From Firmicutes bacterium UBA6806 (lineage in GTDB: Bacteria > Bacillota > Clostridia > Peptostreptococcales > Acidaminobacteraceae): a stretch of DNA of 44,668 nt. The notes under the pieces are model-generated. The model was not told the origin of the DNA and did not search any database. It saw nothing but the letters and a program-made list of their open reading frames with translations. This document shows positions 1 to 7,673 of the stretch, piece after piece. The DNA is taken from assembly GCA_002452745.1 (NCBI GenBank), contig DKFC01000036.1:2013-46680 (forward strand). Reading direction: 5' to 3'. How positions within the stretch are numbered: position 1 is the stretch's first letter; the number at the start of each line of letters is the position of its first letter. A program made the translations under genes and the position numbers.

Positions 1-78
1 CTAGGGCATTTCATTATCTAAATTTCCATTTTTGAACCTCAAAATCTACTGTTGGTAGACGTGTTCCCACGTACCATG

Positions 79-1884
79 TCATATTGCGATTTTGATTTTG
101 ATACTCCTTTTTAGGTCTTTTTGGGGGTAATTTTCGCTACTTTTGCTAAAACTAAAGAAGTCATAAAAGTGCTTAAACTCCAGTAAAATCAAGGGTTCTG
201 GCGTTGTAGTTTTACCACCGTCTCCACATGTGTCGGGTGATAAGTGGGAATATGGTTCTTTTCCCATAGTAATCGTTGATTTTGGACCAGTTTTAAATAC
301 GAATGTCAGTTGATGAGGGTCTTTTTGACCGTTATCATCAATACCACCTAGTATAATCTTCTCGACAATAGATTCAAAGACATCAGCATCAAATTTTTTA
401 AGAGGCTTGTTGGCATCAAAGTATTTTCTAAAGCTTTTAAGTCTTATTTTCATTTCCTTTTCTTCACTGGCTGTCAAAGACAGTTCGTTTGTTTCCTTGA
501 TCAATCGTTCTTTGTCTTTATTTAGTTCAATAAACTTGTTTTCATAATTTTCTCGGTCAATGGCACCATCAATATGAAGATCAATAAGCTTCTTGATTTT
601 ATCTTCCACTTTGCTGAGTTCTTTATTCAGCGTTGATAACTCCTTCTTGCTGGTACTTTCACTTAAAGTATTTTCAATGGTTGATATAAACTCTTCTATG
701 ATCTCTCTGTTATGCTGGCACATTTCATTAAAGACTTTTACAAATGCTTCTTCGATAACTGCTTCATGAATCCCCTTGCTATCCGGACAGAGCTTCTTAC
801 CATGTTTACTGGATTTAATACAGTGCCACACCACTTTTTTATTCTTAGTGCCTGAGTTCCACGCCCTTCTGCCAACAGTGGTTTCACAAAATCCACACTC
901 GATTTTGCTACTGAAAGTATACTGCCTGCTATAGCGTTTTAATCGCCCTTTTTCCATGTTGCAATTACGTTTATTTCTTATGGCTTGAGCTTTTTCAAAG
1001 GTTTCTTTACTAACAATGGGTTCATGATGATCTTTGATATAATATTTCTCTTCTTCCCCCATATTATCAAGGCGCTGCTTGGTAATTGGATCAACGGTAA
1101 AGGTCTTACCTAGGAGTAAATCGCCCATGTATTTTTCATTCTTTAATATGCCTCTGATGGTACTATCAGGCCAGTTGCTACTCCCTCTTTTGGTCTTATA
1201 GCCTTTTTCTTTTAATTCATTTCCAATGAGCCGAGCACCCTTACCTTGATTATAACAGTCAAAAATATACCGAACGACTTCAGCTTCTTCTTCATTAATC
1301 ACAAGTTCTTTAGTTTCCTTATCATAGTCATAGCCTAAACAACCTTGAAAACCAATCAACTCACCACGTTTCATTTTCATTTTTAGACCCATCTTTACAT
1401 TGGTTGAAATACTTTCACTTTCCTGTTGGGCTATTGAAGTTAGAACGGTCATGGCAACTTCTCCTTGCATGGAGAAGGTATTGATATTCTCTTTTTCGAA
1501 TAATACAGCTACATTGTGCTTTTTTAACAGTCTAGTGTACTCTAATACGTCTTTTGTATTTCTACCAAATCTTGAGATGCTCTTGGTAATGACTAGGTCA
1601 AACTCTCCTGCCATGGCATCACGAATCATCTCTTGAAATCCAAGACGTTTATCTATATTAGTCCCACTAATACCGGCATCAGAGTATATCTTTGCTAGTT
1701 CCCAATTAGGGTTTTCTTTGATTTTCTGCTCATAATAAGCCACTTGAGAATCATAACTTGCCATCTGTTCAGCCGAATCGGTACTCACTCTGCAATAAGG
1801 GGCTACTCGTATTTTGGAGAGCTCTTTGCCTGACGCTCGGTCAAATTTATTCTTTTTAGGTTTTATAACTTCTACTTCTTTCAA
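79..1884 (-). CDS. Large serine recombinase (integrase of element 1)
   Basis: This 601-residue protein catalyses insertion and excision of element 1. The N-terminal resolvase domain carries the motif YCRVSTDS with nucleophile Ser34, followed by GISGTNIDKR and the arginine-rich SRFGRN. A recombinase domain, a zinc-ribbon with a CGFC knuckle and further Cys/His at about 330-375, and a coiled coil at about 410-480 follow, as in TnpX/Tn4451-like enzymes. The start is TTG at 1884, behind a GGAAGTGATGAA ribosome binding site. The attachment core (220-230) lies inside the ORF, so residues from about 556 to 601 are encoded by flanking DNA. In the circular element the frame would instead run into 10097-10243. 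Family assignment is firm; the tail switch is inferred. Confidence 0.95.
   Translation of the reverse strand: MKEVEVIKPKKNKFDRASGKELSKIRVAPYCRVSTDSAEQMASYDSQVAYYEQKIKENPNWELAKIYSDAGISGTNIDKRLGFQEMIRDAMAGEFDLVITKSISRFGRNTKDVLEYTRLLKKHNVAVLFEKENINTFSMQGEVAMTVLTSIAQQESESISTNVKMGLKMKMKRGELIGFQGCLGYDYDKETKELVINEEEAEVVRYIFDCYNQGKGARLIGNELKEKGYKTKRGSSNWPDSTIRGILKNEKYMGDLLLGKTFTVDPITKQRLDNMGEEEKYYIKDHHEPIVSKETFEKAQAIRNKRNCNMEKGRLKRYSRQYTFSSKIECGFCETTVGRRAWNSGTKNKKVVWHCIKSSKHGKKLCPDSKGIHEAVIEEAFVKVFNEMCQHNREIIEEFISTIENTLSESTSKKELSTLNKELSKVEDKIKKLIDLHIDGAIDRENYENKFIELNKDKERLIKETNELSLTASEEKEMKIRLKSFRKYFDANKPLKKFDADVFESIVEKIILGGIDDNGQKDPHQLTFVFKTGPKSTITMGKEPYSHLSPDTCGDGGKTTTPEPLILLEFKHFYDFFSFSKSSENYPQKDLKRSIKIKIAI
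189..230 (-). pseudogene. Displaced 3' end of rlmD (left chromosomal flank)
   Basis: In a frame different from the recombinase, the minus strand reads HVETVVKLQRQNP and then TGA (stop at 189-191). HVETVV close to a C-terminus is typical of RlmD/RumA methyltransferases. Joined to the sequence right of 10254 it continues as HTMHVETVV. I read it as the original last codons of rlmD, separated from the body of the gene by the two integrated elements. The rest of the left flank (1-188) holds only a small hairpin at about 55-76 and no gene I can support beyond the recombinase read-through. Confidence 0.55.
220..230. other. Left attachment core of element 1
   Basis: GTCTCCACATG here is repeated exactly at 10244-10254. 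On the minus strand it reads CATGTGGAGAC, which spans HVET codons of the rlmD tail and, in another frame, TCGD codons of the recombinase. Being both target and recombinase coding sequence makes it the natural crossover core. Confidence 0.65.
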
Positions 1885-1917
1885 TTCATCACTTCCTTCA
1901 CTGAACCTATAACAAGG

Positions 1918-2931
1918 TTACTTCTTATGTGTCCACTCATGTTCTTCTAAATACACATCAAAATCATCTTTTTCAGCTGTAGTTAATCGTTTTTGATTAA
2001 ACTTCTCATATTCTTTTTCAGCAAGTTCCTTGGCTACTTCATGCGAAATAGAACCTGCACCAGTAAGAATGTCACGCTCATTAAATTTTAGAAAGGCATT
2101 AAGCTTTACTTCCCAATCCTTCATATGCATAGGATTACGTCTTTCTGCCTGATCTTCTGCATAATCGAGATACATGGTTACAATACGGTTAAGAGATTTT
2201 ATCTCTTTTTCGGTCAAATAATTCTTGGCAACGGTAATATCCCCTTTGCGTACCTTGTCACCTTTCCAAGTGGTAAGTCCCATATTATCTATTGAAGCAT
2301 CAGCTCTTTGTTCAATAAGTTCTGCAGCTGTATGACCATGAATAGCAAAATGAAGCTTGTTTTGCACCGTTGCAAAGAACTTTTTAGCTTCTTCTGATTT
2401 TCCGTCATAATCTATAGATAAGGCATAAATATCTGTGATTTTCTTATAAAATCTTTTTTCTGAAGCTCTAATATCACGAATACGCTCTAAAAGTTCATCA
2501 AAATAGTCATCACCGATGTTACGCATACCTTTAAGACGCTCATCATCCATGGTAAAGCCTTTGACTAAGTATTCATTTAATCGTTCTGTCGCCCATCGTC
2601 TGAATTGTGTACCTCTGCTAGAACGTACACGATAGCCAACGGCAATAATCATTTCAAGGTTATAGTGGCGTGAATTTCTCTGAACCCTTCTATTTCCTTC
2701 GGTTTGAACTTGTAAGTAATTCTTACAAGTTGAATTTTCCTCTAATTCACCTTCTTCATAAATATTTTTTATGTGAAGTGTTATATTTTGAGGCGTTGTT
2801 TGATAAAGTTCTGCAATCGCCTTTTGTGTCATCCATACGGTTTCATTTTCAAGTCTTACATCAACTTTGGTTTTTCCGTCTTCCAATTGGTAAATAAGAA
2901 TGTCTGTTTTGTTTTCCACATTATCCCCCAT
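1918..2931 (-). CDS. RhuM family protein
   Basis: A 337-residue protein with the features of the RhuM family, first named in Salmonella pathogenicity island 3 and frequent as cargo on integrative elements. An N-terminal region contains the helix-turn-helix-like stretch VWMTQKAIAELYQTTPQNIT, then VGYRVRSSRGTQFRRWAT, a signature shared with KilA-N/BRO-type DNA-binding proteins. A long helical C-terminal half includes IHGHTAAELI and DYAEDQAERR. Its biochemical role is not established. The gene ends 33 bp before the recombinase start. The ATG at 2931 has no clear ribosome binding site; an internal GTG at 2919 behind GGGGG is an alternative. Confidence 0.85.
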   Translation of the reverse strand: MGDNVENKTDILIYQLEDGKTKVDVRLENETVWMTQKAIAELYQTTPQNITLHIKNIYEEGELEENSTCKNYLQVQTEGNRRVQRNSRHYNLEMIIAVGYRVRSSRGTQFRRWATERLNEYLVKGFTMDDERLKGMRNIGDDYFDELLERIRDIRASEKRFYKKITDIYALSIDYDGKSEEAKKFFATVQNKLHFAIHGHTAAELIEQRADASIDNMGLTTWKGDKVRKGDITVAKNYLTEKEIKSLNRIVTMYLDYAEDQAERRNPMHMKDWEVKLNAFLKFNERDILTGAGSISHEVAKELAEKEYEKFNQKRLTTAEKDDFDVYLEEHEWTHKK

Positions 2932-2954
2932 TTCCGTAATTTATTAATCAATTC

Positions 2955-3011
2955 GTCAGACACTGTCTGACTTTTTTAAAGTGAACTATCCGGTAAAATC
3001 CGGATAGTTCA
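2955..3011. promoter_or_regulatory. Two perfect inverted repeats upstream of rhuM
   Basis: GTCAGACA/TGTCTGAC (2955-2971, one-base centre) is followed by a T-run. TGAACTATCCGG/CCGGATAGTTCA has 12-bp arms at 2982-2993 and 3000-3011 around TAAAAT. They lie 24-80 bp upstream of the rhuM start, between rhuM and the SHOCT-like gene, and could be an operator, a terminator for the upstream mob genes, or both. The strand of action is unclear. Confidence 0.45.
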
Positions 3012-3057
3012 TCTATGTTCCTAATTGTTAATTTAATTTTACCACAGTGGTTACAAC

Positions 3058-3201
3058 TTAACCACATAAACCTCGTTTTATTTTGTATTTTCTTTCCAAC
3101 TCAGCTTTGATCTTGATGAACTCTTTTTCTGAAATCATCTTTTCATCAAGCAGGCTGGAAAGCATGGCTAACTGTATTGTAAACTTCATTAAGTTTTCCA
3201 T
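3058..3201 (-). CDS. Small SHOCT-like protein
   Basis: A 47-residue protein beginning MENLMKFTIQLAMLSSLLDE and ending RGLCG. It has the short two-helix pattern (LLDEKMISEKEFIKIKAEL) of SHOCT domains, in which the sequence after the turn reads like 'I...EF...K..L'. Such small ORFs commonly sit between the mobilization genes and the recombinase in clostridial elements. An excellent AGGAGG lies 5 bases before the ATG at 3201. Its function is unknown. Only 30 bp separate it from mobC. Confidence 0.7.
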   Translation of the reverse strand: MENLMKFTIQLAMLSSLLDEKMISEKEFIKIKAELERKYKIKRGLCG

Positions 3202-3230
3202 CTGACCCTCCTGCTTGATCTTCTTTTCAT
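3189..3230 (-). pseudogene. 13-codon ORF at the expected position of a relaxase
   Basis: An ATG one base after the mobC stop opens the short frame MKRRSSRRVRWKT, which ends inside the SHOCT-like gene. In related elements a relaxase gene normally starts right after mobC and ends close to a SHOCT-like gene. I interpret this as a possible scar of a deleted relaxase, but the sequence is too short to prove it. Confidence 0.3.
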
Positions 3231-3231
3231 A

Positions 3232-3531
3232 TTATTCTATATTCTTAAGAGCCTCCTGCAGCTCTTCTAGTTCTTTGGTGTATTTTGTCAGATTCACCAA
3301 TTTAATTCTTTCTTGATGACATAACATCACCAAATGATTTAACTCACCCCCAATCTTTGATAGCCTTGCATTTATTTCATACAAATCATATTGGATTATT
3401 TCTTTGTTTATGGCTTTATTTAGGATATAATCCGTTAATGATTTACATCTACTCCTAGCTGCTAACTTTATAATTTTTGTTCTATCTTTTTCAGTTACGC
3501 GTATATTGATTTGCTTGTTTCGCTGTCTCAT
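3232..3531 (-). CDS. mobC: MobC-like relaxosome accessory protein
   Basis: A 99-residue protein. An N-terminal ribbon-helix-helix (KQINIRVTEKDRTKIIKLA, then SLTDYILNKAI) is followed by a helical segment with ARLSKIGGELNHLV, the hallmark of MobC proteins that help a relaxase open oriT. An ATG at 3531 behind AGGAGGAAC is preferred over an earlier in-frame start at 3567 that lacks a ribosome binding site and would run into the putative oriT. No relaxase partner is encoded in this window, so it may act with one supplied in trans or be a relic. Confidence 0.8.
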   Translation of the reverse strand: MRQRNKQINIRVTEKDRTKIIKLAARSRCKSLTDYILNKAINKEIIQYDLYEINARLSKIGGELNHLVMLCHQERIKLVNLTKYTKELEELQEALKNIE

Positions 3532-3553
3532 AATGTTCCTCCTGTAAATGGGT

Positions 3554-3619
3554 GTGGGCTTGCCCACTTTTAAACACTTTGGCTGTACAAAGTGGAAGCT
3601 TGCCCCTGTTAAAACAGGG
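3554..3619. promoter_or_regulatory. Candidate oriT: three consecutive hairpins upstream of mobC
   Basis: Three adjacent inverted repeats: GTGGGC TT GCCCAC (3554-3567), CACTTTG/CAAAGTG (3575-3594) and CCCTGTT/AACAGGG (3604-3619). The octamer GCTTGCCC is repeated directly at 3558 and 3598. A cluster of small hairpins immediately upstream of mobC is where oriT usually lies in MobC-containing elements. No nic site was recognised. Confidence 0.4.
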
Positions 3620-3703
3620 TAAATAAATCCTCAGCCTTTTCCTACTGTCCAGTAACAAACTAGACGCTTTCGGATTTATTCAGGGGTATTGAAGACAAAA
3701 GCT

Positions 3704-4060
3704 TTATAACTTCGTTAGCAAATAGTGAACCGTGCTTTTGGACCACTTTTCACCGGTGTATTCCGTCATTTTATCTGCAATTTCCTGATAGGATAATTGA
3801 TTATACTGATACATTTTAAGAAGTCTCATATGTTCACCAGATGCTCTTGATGATCGTCCAAAATGATCTGGACATGCCTTTAATTGGTCATTTTCATCAA
3901 GCAATGATTTAATATTCTCTTCCAATATCCTCACGGCATCTTCAAGTTGTTCTATGGACTTTTCCTTTATTTGAAGCTTATGTTCAAGTACTTGGATTTC
4001 ATCCCTAGCTTCTTGTAATTCTGCTTTTACTTCTTCTACACCAAATAATTTTCCTAACAT
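3704..4060 (-). CDS. Coiled-coil protein with C-terminal helix-turn-helix
   Basis: A 118-residue protein. Residues 8-65 form a charged heptad coiled coil (ELQEARDEIQVLEHKLQ and onward). The C-terminus (YNQLSYQEIADKMTEYTG, then WSKSTVHYLL) is a helix-turn-helix like those of resolvases and small replication or partition regulators. It lies between the RepA-like ATPase and mobC in the same direction and has a good AAGGTGAAGAA ribosome binding site. Likely a DNA-binding accessory protein for replication or mobilization of element 1; the exact role is unknown. Confidence 0.65.
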   Translation of the reverse strand: MLGKLFGVEEVKAELQEARDEIQVLEHKLQIKEKSIEQLEDAVRILEENIKSLLDENDQLKACPDHFGRSSRASGEHMRLLKMYQYNQLSYQEIADKMTEYTGEKWSKSTVHYLLTKL

Positions 4061-4129
4061 TTCTTCACCTTTCTTTCAAGGGTGCAAGCGTGCAAAGGTT
4101 ATAAGCATTGCCCCCTTGCACTCTTGATT

Positions 4130-5086
4130 TTATAACTGCCATTTCCAACCTTCCTTTGTTTTAATAGATTTCACTTCAAGATTCTTTTTAGCTGTTTTCA
4201 GCGTTCTTTGAGATATCTGCTTTTCTTTTGCCTTTTCTACAACATAATCACTGGCTTTTGCACCATCATCAAGCACTTCTCTAATCAGCTTTTCAGCTCG
4301 CTTTAGAACACTTTCCGTTGAACTAGCACCAAGTAATTCATCTAACTCAATGTCATATTCTCCTATCCACGCAAAACCATTTTCTTCATCCAGCTTAAAG
4401 GCAATTTTCTTGCCTTCAGGTGCTAAGCTTGATTTGATCTGAGCCATTACACGAATAGATGGGTCAGCTCTTACACGCCCTACTAAGAGAACACTCCTAG
4501 CGGCAGCTGTAATATCAATAGAACCCAGTCCACGATAAAGCCCTTTGGTACCTCCAGCCTTATTCATATGACCAATAATGACAATTGCACAGCCTGTCCT
4601 CTCTGCAACACTAGAAAGATTTTTGAAAATGGGTCTGATTTCATTTGCCCTATGCATATCTACACCAGAACCTAAATAAGCCTGTAAGGGATCAATAATG
4701 AGTAGCTGAGCACTCGTCTCTATAATGGCTTTTTCAATCCTCTTGTCTGATAAGGTCAGCTCCTTTTGACTTTCATCAATAACGATTACTTTGCTACAAT
4801 CAGCACCTGCTGCTAATAATCTTGGTTTAATGGTGTCACTTAAGCCATCTTCTGCTGTCTGATAAATAACTTTGCTACATTCTAGCGCCTCCTCACTTAA
4901 AGGCAATATAGCACCAGTCGTCATTGCTGATGCAATTGCCAAAATCATGGTCGTCTTACCCTCTCCTGGATCACCTTGAATAATAGTGATTTTCCCAATG
5001 GGAATATAAGGCTTCCATAACCATTTCACTTCTGTTACATCAACATCACTCATGTTGATGAGTTTCAGTTCATTTTCATGTTCCAA
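4130..5086 (-). CDS. RepA-like AAA ATPase (RecA-fold)
   Basis: A 318-residue ATPase of the AAA_25/RepA group, hexameric helicase-like proteins found in plasmid and element replication modules. Walker A is GDPGEGKTT at about 39-47. A Walker B-like LLIIDPLQAYLG follows, then the sensor region VIIGHMNKAGG and an arginine-rich segment RAD/RVMAQIKSS. The C-terminal 60 residues look like a winged helix (EKQISQRTLKTAKK). The start is TTG at 5086, chosen because a perfect AGGAGG stands 8 bases upstream. It is the first gene after the hairpin array at 5105-5335, so the array is a plausible origin or control region for it. Confidence 0.85.
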   Translation of the reverse strand: MEHENELKLINMSDVDVTEVKWLWKPYIPIGKITIIQGDPGEGKTTMILAIASAMTTGAILPLSEEALECSKVIYQTAEDGLSDTIKPRLLAAGADCSKVIVIDESQKELTLSDKRIEKAIIETSAQLLIIDPLQAYLGSGVDMHRANEIRPIFKNLSSVAERTGCAIVIIGHMNKAGGTKGLYRGLGSIDITAAARSVLLVGRVRADPSIRVMAQIKSSLAPEGKKIAFKLDEENGFAWIGEYDIELDELLGASSTESVLKRAEKLIREVLDDGAKASDYVVEKAKEKQISQRTLKTAKKNLEVKSIKTKEGWKWQL

Positions 5087-5104
5087 TTTGTTTACCTCCT
5101 TTTT

Positions 5105-5335
5105 GTCCCTATACTTATAAGCCGATTTTTCGAGGGGTCTGGTCTATACATTTTTTTCATTTTAATTTTTGCCCCTCACTTATTAGCCGAAAAAACACGA
5201 GGGGTGGGCGAAAATTTTTCAAGATTATTTTGCCCCTCACTATTAAGCCGAAAAATCATAGGGGGTGTACGAAAAAAAACACAAAAAAATCCCCCTATCT
5301 ATAAGCCGAAAATAGATAGGGGGGTGCCGAAATTA
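5105..5335. repeat. Array of four hairpin repeats with conserved AGCCGA loop
   Basis: Four units with AGCCGA near 5120, 5185, 5246 and 5304, spaced about 65, 61 and 58 bp. In each, a C-rich arm (CCCCTC or CCCCCTATCTAT) pairs with a G-rich arm (GAGGGG or ATAGATAGGGGG) around an A/T-rich loop that contains AGCCGA, and units 2-4 are followed by GGGGTG and CGAAA. The last unit has perfect 12-bp arms (5291-5302, 5312-5323). The array fills the 300 bp between the RepA-like gene and the HEPN gene and contains no convincing gene. Candidate origin iterons or a repeated structured RNA. Confidence 0.75.
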
Positions 5336-5385
5336 TTTTATTTTTATTCTCCGTTATCTTACTACAAATATTTGACAACTACGGT

Positions 5386-6180
5386 TTATAACAGTTTTTT
5401 CAATGCCATTGATAAAATATTATAGGCATATCGATAAACATTGTTTGAGCATTCATCTGGAGCGACATCTCCATGAGCCAGAGAACAACGCAATAAATAA
5501 AGAACTTCAACAATAGATTTCCCAATTTTTTCATTGTCATTTACAAAATTATAAGCGCCAATTTTTGTATAATGTTCTTCTCCTTCTGAAATATCTCCCA
5601 AAAATATAATACTCTCAATCAAATATGGTGATAATTCTTCATAACAAATTTCACATTGATTTTTTTGAGTTAGAGTTAATTTTTTATAATCAGTTTGCTG
5701 GAATAATTCCTCTTCATCATATCCATCTTGCTCAAACTGAAAACGAATACTTCCATTATCCTTATGCTTTATCTCTGTTTTAAACTTTGCGTTAGAACGG
5801 AAAGTTTTATAAACAAATTGTCCATATGTGTGTTCAGATTTCTGATTCGTATTTTTTATTGCAATTTCGGAAAAAGATATTTGTTTCTTGACTCCTCCAT
5901 ACTCTTGAGTCGTACAAGCAGCATTGCAAAGTGCTGCATGTAAATTTGAAAGATTATCTTTAAATCTTATACCTTCCGCTTCTTGTGATGCTAATAGATT
6001 CGTCATATGTGTTCTAAAGCGATTATTAGAATCCTTAATTTTTTCAATAATTGACTTATCAGAACCACTTCCAAATTCATATCGATACCAAGAATTAAAA
6101 GCTATCCAAGCTTTCATAAAGGCGGAAAAATAGTCAATATCTATATCTATATTTTTTATCCAATCTTTATAATTAGACAT
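5386..6180 (-). CDS. HEPN-domain protein of the R-M operon
   Basis: A 264-residue protein without a recognised name. Near the C-terminus LRCSLAHGD fits the R-x4-H motif of HEPN domains (Arg and His forming a potential RNase active site), embedded in a helical context as in Apea-like HEPN proteins. The N-terminus (FSAFMKAWIAFNSWYRYEFG) also resembles HEPN-type helical bundles. It is the last gene of the operon, 11 bp after the specificity subunit, with AAAGGAG upstream, so it is presumably co-expressed. A back-up abortive RNase or an accessory of the restriction complex are both possible. Confidence 0.6.
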   Translation of the reverse strand: MSNYKDWIKNIDIDIDYFSAFMKAWIAFNSWYRYEFGSGSDKSIIEKIKDSNNRFRTHMTNLLASQEAEGIRFKDNLSNLHAALCNAACTTQEYGGVKKQISFSEIAIKNTNQKSEHTYGQFVYKTFRSNAKFKTEIKHKDNGSIRFQFEQDGYDEEELFQQTDYKKLTLTQKNQCEICYEELSPYLIESIIFLGDISEGEEHYTKIGAYNFVNDNEKIGKSIVEVLYLLRCSLAHGDVAPDECSNNVYRYAYNILSMALKKLL

Positions 6181-6191
6181 CTTCTTCTCCT

Positions 6192-7673
6192 TTACTTTGA
6201 GCAGATAACTTCGTTATCAATTATTTTTAATGCCTGCTGCTCCAATTTATAAGCTTCATAACGTTTACTATTTGCTTCAAGCGCAAGATCATTGATTTGT
6301 TTTTGAACATCCTTGTTCCGCAGTAGTGGAAGTTGAACTTCTTTTATATGAAACGGCTCTAATGCATCAACAACTCCACCATAAGTAAATCTTTGTATTA
6401 GTGCCTTTCCGTACTCACTATTCAAAAAAATATAAACATATCCACAAAACTCTTTATTTGATAATATTTGCATCATATTATCACTAATTGCCCAGCTATA
6501 AAAATGTTCACTTGGTAAAGTTACATTACCTAAAGAACCTCTCGCAGGAGTTAAAATTGAATACGGCTTTATACCTAGAGCACCTTCAAGTTGTTTTTTA
6601 TGTGCTATCCTAGATAAATATTTTTCTGATGATGGATCTAATTGAGATACTTCTTTTCCACCGATAAACTTTACTCCATATTCTTCATCAACATACACAC
6701 GTTTAAATCTACCAGGCAAAACAACATCTTTACTAATCTTGCTGTCACCAATTGTTGTTATTTCCTCTGCATTCTTAGTTAAGTGTTTAACTATAGCATC
6801 TACTATTGGTACATGATACGAAGCATCCAAGCGGCAACTCATCTCACTTAACTTAACATTAAAAGATTGAATTTTTTTTGATTCATCTATCAAATCAAGT
6901 TCAAATTCTTCAATACTAGGTAAATTGAGTTCATTTATAAGTAAATCTGTTGCCATATCAATGAGAGCATTTGATTCATCTCTCAACTTAAATGATTCCA
7001 TCACATTTTCATGAACTTTCATTTTTAACATTTGAGGTGGATTAGGAATAGGTGTTTCAGCTAAATGTTCTGGCTCTAAATGTGTAATTACAGATCCATA
7101 TCCATTAGTCTTTAATACTATATTTCCTACTTTTGATTTTAAAAAAGCATAAGTATAACCCAAATCTTCAATATTCTTAAATGTTACACGAATAACATCA
7201 TCTGAAAAAACTTTGTTCAATATTGTTCTTGACACTAATGACATATTACCTATGGTTCCAGAACGTGTTAACAGTAGAGTGTTCTCTTTAAGCCTTAAAT
7301 CATCAATGTTACATTTAGTTAATGACGATATGTACTTATCCGGTTTCGGATAAATATCAGTCATTTGTGATGGTAAGTAAAATGGTTCACCGTTTATTCG
7401 ATCACAATAAATACGCTTAAATCTACCAGGATAACTCGCAGTCTGAATTAATCCATTTTCACCAAGCAGAGGCACATAATTATACCTTCCATGTATTATT
7501 AAATCTCTAGCCTTTTTGGCTTCAACATCAAAAACACTTGCTTCTAAACGTTTATCTCGTTTAAGTACTTCCGAAAGAGTAACTGAACACCAGTTCAAAG
7601 GAGATTCCTTCACTTCTGCGTTGTTTATAGTTTTTTCAAAATTTCTTATTAATTCCGCATTGCTTCCTACCAT
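6192..7673 (-). CDS. hsdS: Restriction-modification specificity subunit (HsdS/BcgIB-like)
   Basis: A 493-residue DNA-recognition subunit with two target recognition domains. They begin with the related segments PGRFKRIYCD (first half) and PGRFKRVYVD (second half), each followed by an S/G-rich stretch (LTRSGTIGNMSL and LTPARGSLGNVTL), with helical spacers such as the C-terminal ALEANSKRYEAYKLEQQALK. It determines which bipartite site the methylase-nuclease partner binds. The ATG at 7673 overlaps the stop of the upstream gene and has AGGAGGGG just before it, so it is preferred over an in-frame ATG at 7697. Confidence 0.88.
   Translation of the reverse strand: MVGSNAELIRNFEKTINNAEVKESPLNWCSVTLSEVLKRDKRLEASVFDVEAKKARDLIIHGRYNYVPLLGENGLIQTASYPGRFKRIYCDRINGEPFYLPSQMTDIYPKPDKYISSLTKCNIDDLRLKENTLLLTRSGTIGNMSLVSRTILNKVFSDDVIRVTFKNIEDLGYTYAFLKSKVGNIVLKTNGYGSVITHLEPEHLAETPIPNPPQMLKMKVHENVMESFKLRDESNALIDMATDLLINELNLPSIEEFELDLIDESKKIQSFNVKLSEMSCRLDASYHVPIVDAIVKHLTKNAEEITTIGDSKISKDVVLPGRFKRVYVDEEYGVKFIGGKEVSQLDPSSEKYLSRIAHKKQLEGALGIKPYSILTPARGSLGNVTLPSEHFYSWAISDNMMQILSNKEFCGYVYIFLNSEYGKALIQRFTYGGVVDALEPFHIKEVQLPLLRNKDVQKQINDLALEANSKRYEAYKLEQQALKIIDNEVICSK

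Noticed and set aside
55..76. Small hairpin GGTAGACGTG/CACGTACC at the left end
   Set aside because: Short and imperfect, no T-run, and too close to the window edge to interpret.
5078..5425. 115-codon plus-strand frame across the hairpin array
   Set aside because: It reads through the repeated hairpins, lacks a ribosome binding site and overlaps two better supported genes.
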